DNA from: Dryas octopetala
Lineage: Eukaryota; Streptophyta; Magnoliopsida; Rosales; Rosaceae
Direction: 5' to 3'
Assembly (NCBI GenBank): GCA_963921425.1
Contig: OY992834.1
Span: forward strand, 3,968,001-4,032,000
Length of the DNA: 64,000 bases
Part shown: positions 1-10,800 of the stretch, in pieces
How the letters are laid out: each line of letters opens with the position of its first letter
How positions within the stretch are numbered: position 1 is the stretch's first letter
The notes under the pieces: generated by a model
What the model was told of the DNA's origin: nothing
Databases searched by the model: none
What the model saw: only the letters and a program-made list of their open reading frames with translations
Made by a program: the position numbers and the translations under genes

Positions 1-829
1 AGTAGTACAAGTAAATGTTAGCACAGAGCAATAATGTTTGAACTTTGAAATCTCTATAGCACTAAGTTCAGCAAATATGTAAGACAAAAAGGGTTGTTTG
101 CTTGTGTTAACTACTGACCTACACGCCTTAACAAGACCAATGGTAGCATAATGAACAAAAGCGTGAATAAGAGTGCAATATCACGTGAGTTCCACCACTG
201 AATGCCAAACCATTCTTGCAGAACACCCAAATGCCCTGTTCCTTCAGGTTGATTCACAGAAAGAACATCCCCTGAAAAAAAAAAAATCAAATACGCCCTT
301 TAATTCTTATTAACTCTATTTAGATTTATATCATAAAAATGTAGTACTAGTACTACACATCATTACACAATCTAATTCTATACATGTTCTTCATAAAAGT
401 TAACAAAACCCCAGCAAATTTTTTGGAGCCAACAACAATTAAACCAAGAAAATTGAAGGTTGCTTACTTACCAATTATAATCTGGTACATGATTAAGCAC
501 CCAAGATTAGTGATCATGACACATATTTGGGTGGCCACAGAGCCCACTTGCCCAAACGACTCCTTCATGACACCGGCATACGTGGTGTACTCACCGGAAT
601 GAGTGAACCTCAGCAAGAACTCCACCGAGACATCAGCCAAGAAAGCAATTATCACAATCAGCCCAAAAGCTGGTATCACACCAAGCACCTTAAGAGTGGC
701 CGGAATTGACATAATTCCGGCGCCAATTATGCTGGTCGACACGTTGAACACTGCCCCAGCGACCGAGCCATGCCTTGCCGGCCTGTGGTCCGGCAGAAGC
801 GGCACGTTGACTCCGGTGGCCGGCGACAT
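1..829 (-). CDS. AVT6-like amino acid transporter, 5' part (runs off the window)
   Basis: This is the N-terminal part of a plant AVT6 (SLC38-like, Aa_trans family) amino acid transporter, a multi-pass membrane protein of vacuolar or ER membranes. Exon 1 is 472-829 and starts at a good ATG (827-829). Exon 2 is 119-271, with a GT donor at 118/117 whose intron continues past base 1, so the remaining exons lie outside. Exon 1 carries the family signature NVSTSIIGAGIMSIPATLK (first membrane helix) and ends at ITNLGCLIMYQIIIG. Exon 2 gives EWFGIQWWNSR and LLLRRV-type loops. Exon lengths and phases (exon 1 ending on +1, exon 2 of 153 nt) match the next gene at 2652-4830, so the two are tandem paralogues in the same orientation. 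No break is visible in the part present. The exact transported amino acids cannot be told from the sequence. Confidence 0.9.
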
Positions 830-2651
830 TGTGATGACTACTGTGGTTTCTTGCTAGAGAGAAGAGTCGCTGTTGGGATGTTGTTGTCTTATTGTACATA
901 ATTAAGCTTTTAATGTCATGGTATATAATTGTTTGATGGGTGCATGTGGGGAAGGGTGGTTTAATTTACCAAAATGGGATTAATACACGTGAAGTGGAAA
1001 TGTGGGATTATGCTGAGTTGGGTTAAAAGAGGGGTAGGATCGGAATTAGGTTAATTATATTTCTGCGACTCTCATTATGAAAGGACAACTTGGAGTGGGT
1101 TGGAATTATTGTGTACTTGGACACCAAATAAAGAACACGAATTTGAATTTGGACGGAAAAGTGGGTTGTGTACGGCTCTTTGGGGGTTCTTGAAATGAAT
1201 GGTTTAGAGGAGGTGTCGTCTCTGGCATTTGTTAGATTTTAATCAGTGAGCTTTCGATCGTCGTTTTTATTAGCCAGAACAGAAATCCAATGACTATTTT
1301 GTTTATATTTTACTATTTTTGGCCATATTAGGGGTAAGATTAATTTAAAATTCAACAAGTTGAAAACTTAAATGTAATATAATTTGCATTTTGCACGTTA
1401 ATCATGCCAGAAACTTATCTCTGATGTGACACAACAATTGATTTGGGCCGACCAGTTTCTATGACCTGAATTTCTTGTACATCTATGCATGCTACATGAA
1501 CAATACGTTGCTTTCATGTGATATGATCGATACAAACTCCAAATAGTAGTTTTCATGTAATATGATTCACATACGGTCTGACCCAAATAGTTTTACTCAA
1601 CTGCACACAAACGAGTCTAAATCTAACTCAAAACACTTAATCTTAAAACAGAATCATTTTGAAAATAAAATAAAATTATATGATTGGTAAAAAATAAAAT
1701 AACCAACGATCATATTTCACATGAAACGCTGTTAACAGCTTTTGTAAAATAAATCAAAATGTTGCTGATAAAGTGATTAGAGTGACAACTGAACTTGGAC
1801 ATGCATGTGCGAGTGAATCTTGTAAATTGGCCAACGCATACGAGATGCCACAACCACAAGCAAAGGAGAGTCATGGGGACACTTCACTAATTCACTAATT
1901 CTATGACGTTGGAAACTTGGTATTCAGTATTACATTTGCTCTAAAATGTTAAACCAGTTACTTTTCTAGATCAACAACAATGGCGTGTTGGTAATTTGGA
2001 ATGTAGTAGCAGATTTGAAGACTTTCTACATAGATGGGTTGGGGGTTTTACACTTTTCAAGTGTCCATTCCATTAATAGGAAGTTAGGAACAATGCAAAA
2101 TATAAAGGTTTTATGATTTGGTTGTGAATTTCTCAATAGCATATGCACGTGTTTTTTTTGTTCTGTTTTCCTTTTTCTTTTGGAGATATATATAGGTGGT
2201 TGAGAGGTCACGTTCAAGAGGAGAATATAGATAGCCAGCTAACGTGGTAAGAGCAAAGATAAGTTTGTTTATAGGATAGAGTTGATGATCGACATGGTGG
2301 GAAAGAAGATAATGTTATATGCACAAGTAAGATCCACATCAGTGCTGGTATATATTGGTGACGTTCCAAGAAAATCCTGAAGGGTCCATGAAGTGAGTTG
2401 GCCAAATATGACATTCAAAGGGCAATTTGCTTGTTTTGAGTTTTTTACACATTCTTTGCACATTGATATATCGAAGTGGTTGCAAATTTATTACCAAGGA
2501 TAATTACAGCAAGACAAATTTGATGAATTCAATACTCGTGGAACAGGTAGGTGCATAATCATTACAACTCTGAAGCAGATTGTATGGCTTTCAAAAATCT
2601 ATGCCCAATCTGCCAAGTTCAGCCTCTAGGCTACAAGGGTACGGAAGCAGT
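830..2651. other. Intergenic, AT-rich, no gene recognised
   Basis: This 1.8-kb spacer lies between the start of the upstream AVT6 gene and the stop of the next one, so it holds the first gene's promoter and the second gene's 3' flank. All open frames are under 70 codons, without family resemblance. I see no inverted-repeat element with a convincing target duplication here. Confidence 0.6.
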
Positions 2652-4830
2652 TTATAAGTTTGCTAAATTGGTGCATATTGCAATTGAGCTTGTCCCCACA
2701 GCCAAAATAATCACCAATATTGAGATTACTTTGTCCCTTGTTGTTGATATGCCATGTCCATCCCTGTATAGAAATTTGAAGCAAGAATCAAGTTTGACTA
2801 GAAATAACGACAAAAATGTGTTAAACATGCTTGCAAGGTAGAGAAGCAAAAGGGATTAGAACTTGGTACCTAAGAATGAGTGCAGCTGGGAATATAAATG
2901 AGAGGAAAACTACGGTGGTGGATCCCATGAACTGAAAGAAATACCAGATGCTTGGGAGAGCTATTGCCACTATGTAAGTAAAGGAGAGCAAGACACAAGT
3001 GAGGGCTATAAATCTTGAGTTGTCTTGGGCCAAAACAAGCTTATTTGGGAAGAACAGCTCATCTATGTTGGCCCTCAAGGAAAAGTTCATAACAGGAAAC
3101 ACAAGCAGGAGGTGAACTGCATAGCTTAATCTCACAATGTCATTGACTATTTGCCCAAATGGGGAATCAGAACTTTGATCAAAGTTTACCAGCATGTCAT
3201 CCATTATGGAATCACCAAACAACAGGTAGCCAAAGAATCCGATAGAGAAGTAAATGGCAATGCAGATCAGCAGAGAAATCCGAGCAGCTGATCTCATATC
3301 AGAAGGTTTACCAAGCTCTGCTCTAATTGGATGAACTGCATACATATATTCATTCACATATTTGCCATCTATCAGAAATGTAGTTGTATCTATAGAATTA
3401 TTTCATAGACCATAAGACCAAAATTGATGTGCCCTCACCATTGACATGGAATCCAAAACCTGTGACAAGGACTGGGACAGTGGTGAAAAGATCAAATACT
3501 GAGACTTGATTTGCAAAGTCTGGGAATAGTCTCAGCTTTGGAGTCCTCCCTTTCCACAATGCGCAAATTGCCATTGCAGAGCATATGGCAACAAAAACCA
3601 ATGCCAGCAGAATGGCTATTGCTGATGTGTGCCTTAGTGAATCTGTAATTAAGCAACAAGCACTCACTCTGTTAGTAAATCCTAATACATAGTTAACCCA
3701 ATTTAACATATTTGTTTGGTATATATTTAGCATTAGCTTTACTGACCTACTCGACGTAATAAGACTAATGGAAGCATCACAAAGAGCGCAAGGAAGAGAA
3801 GGGCATAAGCACGAGAATTCCACCAGTGGATGCCAAACCATTCTTGTAAAATGCCCAAGTGCAAGGTTCCTCCTGACTGACTCCCACATAGCACATCACC
3901 TATAGAAAAGTTAGAAACTTTCTTTGATTAGTTTATTTGGTAAGTATATATGCCACATTATCACAGACATTAATTGCAATAAACTACATAACAAAATAAT
4001 TTTCTCTTAGGTGAATCTTCACAATGGAATCAAGTAGTGAATTGAGATGGTAGTATGGTACAAATAACATTATCTGCCCAACGAAATTATAATAATATAA
4101 TATATCTTTTAGTAGCCATTTAGCCTTTGCTTTTTTAATTGCTCTTCTTTGTCGTCTTGAAAGAAGTGATGGGTAATTGCATATCCCTATCAGACACCAA
4201 ACAGCCATTATATTAGCATGGCCCAGTACTGGGTCTTCCTTGTTTTATTGGGCACATTCTAGGCTAGTAGATAACACAACCATTAGTCACTATTCCAAAA
4301 CTCATGCCCAAAAAAAAAAAGAAAAATGAATATCTAAGAATGAATGCAAACGTCAAATTGTGACCATAAATTCCAACACAATTCAATCTTATGAACAATG
4401 AATTAATGGATTTGAGCTTAGATTACATACCAATGATAATGAAATAAATGATGAGGCAACCAAGGTTGGTTATGATGACACAAATCTGCACTGCAACCGA
4501 GCCCCAGGGCCCAAAGGACTCAGCCACCATGCCGGCGTAGGTGGAAGACTTGCCGGAGTTTGTGTACCTCAACAGGAACTCCACCGTGACCTCTGTCAAG
4601 AACCCCACCATTAAAATGACGGCGAGCCCAGGAATTATGCCCAGCACCTTCATGGTTGCTGGGATTGACATGATTCCAGCTCCAACCATGGTGGTTGAGA
4701 TGTTGAACACCGCCCCACAGAATGAGGCACCTTCCGATGATGACGACGATGATGAATTTTGACCTTCCAAGGATTTGAAGTCCTGAAGCAGTGGATGAGT
4801 AACCACTCCAGACTCCTTTTGCTGCTTCAT
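2652..4830 (-). CDS. AVT6-like amino acid transporter, complete, five exons
   Basis: This is a complete SLC38-like transporter of the plant AVT6 group (Aa_trans, about 11 membrane helices). The exons, read leftwards, are 4431-4830, 3747-3899, 3439-3642, 2870-3335 and 2652-2763. They sum to 1335 nt and encode 444 aa, the usual size for the family, with all junctions GT-AG. The ATG at 4828-4830 is the first in frame; the frame is open a little further upstream but only through a GTG. The N-terminus has a serine run of seven, then NISTTMVGAGIMSIPATMK (helix 1). The later part shows the VHPIRAEL and KPSDM loop and a C-terminal helix IISILVIILAV-like before the stop. It is a tandem paralogue of the gene at 1-829, with identical exon phases. 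Substrate is unknown; Arabidopsis relatives move acidic and neutral amino acids across the tonoplast or ER. Confidence 0.93.
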
Positions 4831-5130
4831 CTTTAGCACAGTTTCTGATAATGGCTACGGGGTTCCAACAAATAGTTTGTTGCTCTTCTACTCTACTCAT
4901 TATTTTAATCCAAAAATACAAAAACTCGGGAATTAATGCAAATTTCAGTAAAATATCTAGGTGGCACGGTCTGAATTGGTTCGATTTTTTTTCAAAATCA
5001 CAAACCACACCAATCTATAAGTGGTTTGAAATTTTTTCAAAATAAAATCGATCAAACTGTATACTACATCGAACCGGATTAAATCAATTAATTTATCATC
5101 CATTTGGTGTGGTTGGTTTCTAAGCCTCTA

Positions 5131-6016
5131 AGGCCTCGCTTGTTTCACAGGACTGTCTTGGCATGGATTATCTATAGGGACTGGCATGAGCTGGGCTCCG
5201 AGCAAGTGGCTGAGATGGGCTGGGCTGCGCGCGAGTGGCTGGGCAAGCAGCCAGAGAGCTGGGCTACGAGCGAGTGGCTGAGATGGGCTGGGCTGCGCGC
5301 GAGTGGCTGGGCAAGCCGCCAGAGAGCTGGGCTACGAGCGAGTGGCTGAGATGGGCTGGGCTGCGCGCGAGTGGCTGGGCAAGCCGCCAGAGAGCTGGGC
5401 TACGAGCGAGTGGCTGAGATGGGCTGGGCTGCGCGCGAGTGGCTGGGCAAGCCGCCAGAGAGCTGGGCTACGAGCGAGTGGCTGAGATGGGCTGGGCTGC
5501 GCGCGGGTGGCTGGGCAAGCCGCCGGAGAGCTGGGCTACGAGCGAGTGGCTGAGATGGGCTGGGCTGCGCGCGGGTGGTTGGGCAAGCCGCCGGATAGCT
5601 GGGCTACGAGCGAGTGGCTGAGATGGGCTGGGCTGCGCGCGGGTGGTTGGGCAAGCCGCCGGAGAGCTGGGCTACGAGCAAGTGGCTGAGATGAGCTGGG
5701 CTGCGCGCGGGTGGCTTGGCAAGCCGCCAGAGAGCTGGAGTTGCGGAGGTGACTAGTGGTCGATAGTGGAGGGCGTCATAAGGAAGAGGTCCGATGATGA
5801 TGGTGAGGCTCCATGTGACGATGGTGAGGCAAGTCAAGAGGTTCTTAGCTAAACCTCTACTTTTTCATGGGTTTCACTAAGCCCATCTAAGAAGGTTCAT
5901 TTAAGTTAAAGGAGATTTACTAAGCCCTACTTTTTTTAATCCCAAGCTCACCAAACATGAGCTTAAGGTCTTAACTAAGCCAATCCCTATTAAGAAGGTA
6001 AAACAAACGGTCCCTG
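5131..6016. mobile_element. Non-autonomous TIR transposon (hAT- or MULE-like) carrying a minisatellite
   Basis: The ends are imperfect inverted repeats: AGGCCTCGCTTGTTTCAC on the left, and CAGGGACCGTTTGTTTTAC read inwards from the right. The flanks share a direct repeat agcctcta(ag), 5123-5132 and 6017-6026, consistent with an 8- to 10-bp target duplication as made by hAT or Mutator-like transposases. The element has no transposase. Most of its left half is a GC-rich tandem array; the right half is AT-rich. The superfamily is uncertain because the duplication length (8 versus 9-10) cannot be fixed when the terminal bases are shared. Confidence 0.6.
5199..5740. repeat. 68-bp minisatellite, about 8 tandem copies
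   Basis: The unit runs from gagtggctgagatgggctgg to the next copy exactly 68 bases later. About eight copies are present, very similar to one another, with a few shared variants (gcgag versus gcggg, agag versus ggag) that drift along the array. Because 68 is not a multiple of three, the overlapping 60-codon open frames seen here repeat at shifted frames and are not genes. GC content is far above the surroundings. Confidence 0.92.
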
Positions 6017-6722
6017 AGCCTCTAAGAGAGAGGACAAAGAAATATAATGAGAAAATTAGAGTAAATTAAAAAAATAGGGAAAAGTTGCGAGCAAAGAAAG
6101 GAGATGGAAGTATAGAGTAAATGGAGAATGTGATTAGAATGAGAGATTAAATGAGAGGAATAGGAAGAAATAGGTATGCAATGATTATGATAATATTAAA
6201 AGAATGTCATTCGATTTGGTTTGATTTATGCAATGAGTACTTTAAATAGTGGCTGAGTTCGACACTTCAACTTATGAACTAATAAATTTTTGTCTATAAA
6301 ACCCGAACCAAAGCACCCAAATAATTTGGCTTGGTGGATTTGTCTATCCCTACTTGGAGACTTGATGACTTGGACATAATTCGCTTTAACCCACAATGGG
6401 CCTTGATGAATCCAAACAAGAAAACTATTTAATCTGGGCCTTTCATTTAGTCAAAATTTGGGCCGACTACCCAGTCCAAAAACCCATGAATACCAACCAG
6501 GCCAGCCTGACCCATGAATGTAAATCCTGAACAAGTCACAAACCGTGTCAAGCCTCGCCTTCCTTGAACCTTCGAGAACTTTCCTTGACAATATTAATTC
6601 CTGTCGCGACCTCTGTTTTCTCTTTTACTTTTATGGCCTTCATTTCTGCAGCTTAGAAGCTCAGAGATTAAAAACCAAAAAAAGAAAAAGAAAAAGAAAA
6701 AGAAAAATAGAAATTAGCAACA
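6017..6722. other. Promoter and 5' UTR region of alpha-SNAP
   Basis: This 0.7-kb stretch has no gene of its own. It ends in a purine-rich leader with repeated gaaaaa units (6677-6710) just before the alpha-SNAP start codon at 6723. I could not pick out a convincing TATA box. Confidence 0.4.
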
Positions 6723-9700
6723 ATGGGTGATCAGTTGGCAAAGGCAGAGGAATTCGAAAAGAAAGCAGAGAAGAAACTGAGCAGTTGGGGATTTTTCGGT
6801 TCCAAGCATGAAGACGCCGCCGAACTCTTCGATAAATCGGCCAATTCTTACAAACTCGCCAAATCCTGTGAGTTTTCCCCGTTCTACTTCTTTGATTTTC
6901 TTGCGATCGTTTGTTTTCTTGGTCATTTTCTTCACCGGTCTGTTTGATTTCTTATAAAGTTTCATTTCAAGGAAAATTAGAAGGAAATAAACGGTTGGGG
7001 ATCTTTTATTGGGGATTTTGATGCATGCCTTTAGGCGATTGAATTGACTCAATCTTTGATTTTGATCTTATATATGTTTGTGATTTGATGAAAGTGGATT
7101 TCTTTTTTTCTTTTTCTTTTTTGGAAATCTACAATTTTTTTGTGGCAATTTTTTTGATAATCAATTAATTAGTTAGTGTTTCATATTTAGGATCTGATAA
7201 AAAAATGCTGTGCGAGTTTTGAATTTTTATAGAACGGGCTTGAATTTGGTTTTGAACTAGGGGTCTTGAATTGAAATGATACCGATGATCTTTAATTGAA
7301 TGGCTTGGCACTCAGATGAATAGGCTCGTAGGTGTTAACCGAGATGGTTTTGATTTTGGAAATGATGCTTGAAAGTTGTTTTAGAGATTGAAAACTGCAA
7401 TAAAATTCAAAAATCTGTTTCTTTCTGCATATTTTATAAAAGAATGAAATCGGGAAATGATATCTGCCAATTTGACTGCCATGGCGAACCCTATTGTTCA
7501 CATGTATTTGGTGATGATATCAATAATTTTGAAGTAATGCCTCTCTCCCTCTGAAAAAATCTCATACCATTTTGGTCCTGTGGTGGTTATTTGAATTAGC
7601 GTATCAGTGTGTTGCTTGTAACTAGATTTTCTCAATGGCCAATTCTATTGCTTTCTAAATTATAATCTTTACAATATGGTGTTTCAGGGGATAAAGCTGG
7701 AGCAACATATGTCAAGTTGGCAAATTGTCATTTGAAGGCTAGTACTTTTGATGTTTGGGACTGAGCAATTCCTTTTATTTTTAGTGTTTTTAACAAAACA
7801 TGATAATAATGCTTTTCCATTATAGAGTGATAGCAAACATGAAGCCGCTACAGCTTATGTTGATGCTGCACACTGCTACAAGAAAACATCTGTAAATGGT
7901 ATGGAATGTGTTGTGTTGTGTTGCATCTTTACATTTATGAGTTGCCTCACTGCTCATAATGTCCTGGGAGGGGAAATAATCATCTGAGATATCAAGCATA
8001 TGAGCCAACCTTTCAGTTTTGCAAAGAGAGATGTGGCTCATGCATAAATCTTCAGTCTGTAATCATTCTTTTTTGTTAGAAATTCCCTTGATACAAAAAA
8101 AAAAAAAAAAAGAACTTCAGCCTTGTTAGCTGGTTCATGGACTTTGAAACAGATTAAGTCAAACTAAATGGCTTGGACAGAACAGTTGGTTAGTGTAAGG
8201 GCATGCCTTTTTGTTTATATGTTGTTGTAATATGATGATAATGCTGCTTTTATGGTATGAAAATTATTTAGTTTGGTCACGTTGTTTATAGTCTTAACCA
8301 TTTTCATTTATAATTGTACCCTAAATTCGTGTCTTTTGCAGAGGCCATTTCTTGCTTAGAGCAGGCTGTATATTTGCTTTGTGAGATTGGAAGGCTTAAT
8401 ATGGCTGCAAGATATTATAAGGTATCATTTTTTGGAGCTATATTTTAAATGTTTGCTATATTTTGGTGTCCCGATTTTTAAGTCCTCAATGTGCAGTTCC
8501 CTTTTCCATTCTACCATTGTTTGCAATGATATGAAGATACGACTTATGAGAAACTTGTATCTGATAGTTCAGAGTTGGGAATATCTAAATGGATGAGAAG
8601 AGTAATTAGAAGAGACAAAATTTTTAAATCAATGTATTACAGAAAGATTGGGACACCTACTAACGGTAGGATAAGAGAAAGTAGTCTTAGATAGTATAGA
8701 CATCTACAATGTAGACTACTAAATTCACCCATAACCAAAAGAAGATCAGTTAAAATATAATATAAAAGATCCGAAGACTAGCATGGGAAGAATTGATACG
8801 AAAGGATCTAAAGTATTAGATTTAATAGGATATATAGTGTGAAATAGAAAAGAATGGGAGATGAGAATTCATATGGCTGACACCAGGTGCATTGGACCAA
8901 AGGGAAGGATGATGATGAAAATGAATCTAAGCATTCATCTTGTACTCTTGGCCTTAATATTTCTGTGTAATGCATCCACAGTATATGATGTAATGGAAAC
9001 CGTAAGTCATTCAGTAACATGGGGGTACATACTTTCCCATGCAGGAAATTGCCGAACTATATGAATCTGAACAAAACATTGAGAAGGCTATTGACTTCTT
9101 TGAAAGGGCAGCTGATTTCTTCCAAAACGAAGAAGTAACAACTTCTGCCAACCAGTGCAAGCAGAAAGTTGCTCAGTTTTCTGCTCAGATTGAACAGTAA
9201 GTCTGTACATTTTGCTAATATTTTGATAGTCAAACATTATTGTTTTTTTTTTTTTTAAATGAAATCCTACATTTTTTTCAGTAGTTTGTTTGGTTGGAGA
9301 AGCCTGTGCTTTTCATTGAGTGATGAATTTTATCTGATCCTAAGAATGTCTCGTCTTCTGACTGCTAGTTGTGCTATAATTTATGATCTGCAACTGGAAT
9401 TTATGTTTAAAGGGTCAAAACTTTGAAACATTGTTATTTTCATCTGACACTTTAATTTTATGACACGACAAATGCAATTTCATGAGCATGTCTAAGATTC
9501 AAACACATCATTATTATGTGCAAAATTTGGGGTACATTTATTTCACGTGTGTCCAAATCTCTGCATTTCTTTCGCCATGTATTCAACTCTTGTTCTGGTT
9601 GTTGTCAATCAAATTCAGGTTAAAATGGTGGTCCAATCATTTGTTAGCGCAAACATTTTGTGTTTTATTGTCTCTTTTCCATCATTACTTGGTTTTTTTA

Positions 9701-10800
9701 TTTGATTAGAACCTATGGAAGTCTGTGAACAATGGTTCTTGTTGAAATACATAATCATTCATATTTATTCTGTCATAATATACCGATACAAAGCTGTAAC
9801 ATATTCCAAATGGAGAAGATAATAAGAGAAAGCTTGAAACCTTTTTTGGTTTTTCTAGGAAGCATATTATAGCTTCTCATTGATGCGAATGTAAATAAGT
9901 TAAATAACTGATTATATTTCTGCAGTTACCCCAAGTCTATTGAAATTTATGAAGAAATTGCATTTCTGCAGATACTCCAAGTCTATTGAAATTTATGAAG
10001 AAATTGCACGGCATTCACTCAACAACAACTTGCTGAAGTATGGAGTGAAAGGACATCTTCTTAATGCTGGAATATGCCAACTCTGCAAAGTAGATCCTGT
10101 TGCAATCACCAATGCATTAGAGCGATATCAGGTCTAAGTTTGGCTCTTGTTTAGAATTTTCATATTGTGCCTTATCAATTGGTAAACTTACATAGATATT
10201 GCACTTGTGCAGGAATTAGATCCAACCTTTTCAGGAACAAGGGAGTATAAATTCTTAGCGGTGAGTTACTATAATATTCCAAGAATTTTCACTTTAGATG
10301 ATTTTGTTTGAAAGTGGTAATTCACTGATGTTTAGTTGTTTCCGGTTTAATTGACTCAAAAAATTGAAGAGGGCACTTAACTAAGGGCATTTGCACTTTT
10401 TTTTTTTATATGTTGTGTATCTGTAGTGTTTCTGACTGGAAGACTTTTTAAGCATTATTTTCTGGTTTCCATAACCCAGTAGTAATTTTAATAGTCATCG
10501 TCGCAAATAAATGTTTATCAGGAAGCTTGTGTTTTGTGACAGGATATTGCAGCTTCAATTGATGAGGAAGACGTCGCCAAGTTCACTGACGTAGTCAAGG
10601 AATTTGACAGCATGACCCCACTGGTACATTTCTGTTCAAATTTGATATTATGCTTGCTTCCATTAACCTATTCCATTATTTGCATTTACGTGAATTGTTT
10701 TGCATGAATTTCCTTGTAGGATTCGTGGAAGACAACCTTGCTGTTGAGAGTGAAGGAAAAGCTGAAAGCCAAGGAACTTGAGGAAGATGATCTTACCTAA
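6723..10800 (+). CDS. ASNAP2: Alpha-soluble NSF attachment protein (alpha-SNAP), nine exons
   Basis: Alpha-SNAP is the cytosolic adaptor that binds assembled SNARE bundles and recruits the NSF ATPase to take them apart after vesicle fusion. The exons are 6723-6867, 7688-7737, 7826-7898, 8342-8421, 9045-9196, 9972-10131, 10213-10260, 10543-10623 and 10720-10800. Together they are 870 nt and encode 289 aa, exactly the family length. The protein starts [19 protein letters not shown], contains the TPR-like helical repeats ([33 protein letters not shown]) and ends with the conserved [11 protein letters not shown] tail, whose final leucine region is needed in other species to stimulate NSF. Two oddities are visible. 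Intron 2 needs a GC donor (AAG|GCTAGT), and the exon 6 acceptor is present twice 46 bp apart, with only the second giving a full frame. The symbol is by resemblance to the Arabidopsis gene. Confidence 0.96.
8570..8905 (+). mobile_element. RTE-type LINE 3' fragment in alpha-SNAP intron 4
   Basis: Conceptual translation shows degraded pieces typical of the C-terminal end of plant RTE-clade LINE reverse transcriptases: [12 protein letters not shown] near 8590-8625, then a basic region, and finally [11 protein letters not shown] at about 8853-8885, which matches the family's EWR.RIHVADP ending. The frames are broken and the 5' part is missing, as expected of an old, 5'-truncated copy. It lies in the same orientation as the host gene, inside the 623-bp intron between exons 4 and 5. 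Confidence 0.7.
9917..10008 (+). repeat. 46-bp tandem duplication across a splice acceptor
   Basis: Bases 9917-9962 and 9963-10008 are near-identical copies, each starting tttctgcag and running through the first 37 bases of alpha-SNAP exon 6. The distal copy (acceptor AG ending 9971) joins in frame to exon 5 and continues into the conserved ARHSLNNN sequence. The proximal copy (AG ending 9925) would add 46 bases and meet a stop within about 20 codons. The only differences between copies are at the exon's first bases (ttacccc versus atactcc). Confidence 0.9.

Noticed and set aside
4831-4839. Upstream extension of the second AVT6 protein
   Set aside because: The frame opens only through a GTG; the first in-frame ATG at 4828-4830 is the better start.
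5104-5837. Overlapping 60-81 codon open frames with Trp/Ala/Gly repeats on the plus strand
   Set aside because: They follow from the 68-bp minisatellite read in shifting frames; no start context, no family match.
4958-6351. A possible outer hAT-like element (ctaggtggcacggt at the left, tgtctatcccta at the right) enclosing the minisatellite transposon
   Set aside because: The ends match only weakly and no 8-bp target duplication was found.
9482-9709. 75-codon ORF in alpha-SNAP intron 5
   Set aside because: Intronic, T-rich, hydrophobic by composition only.
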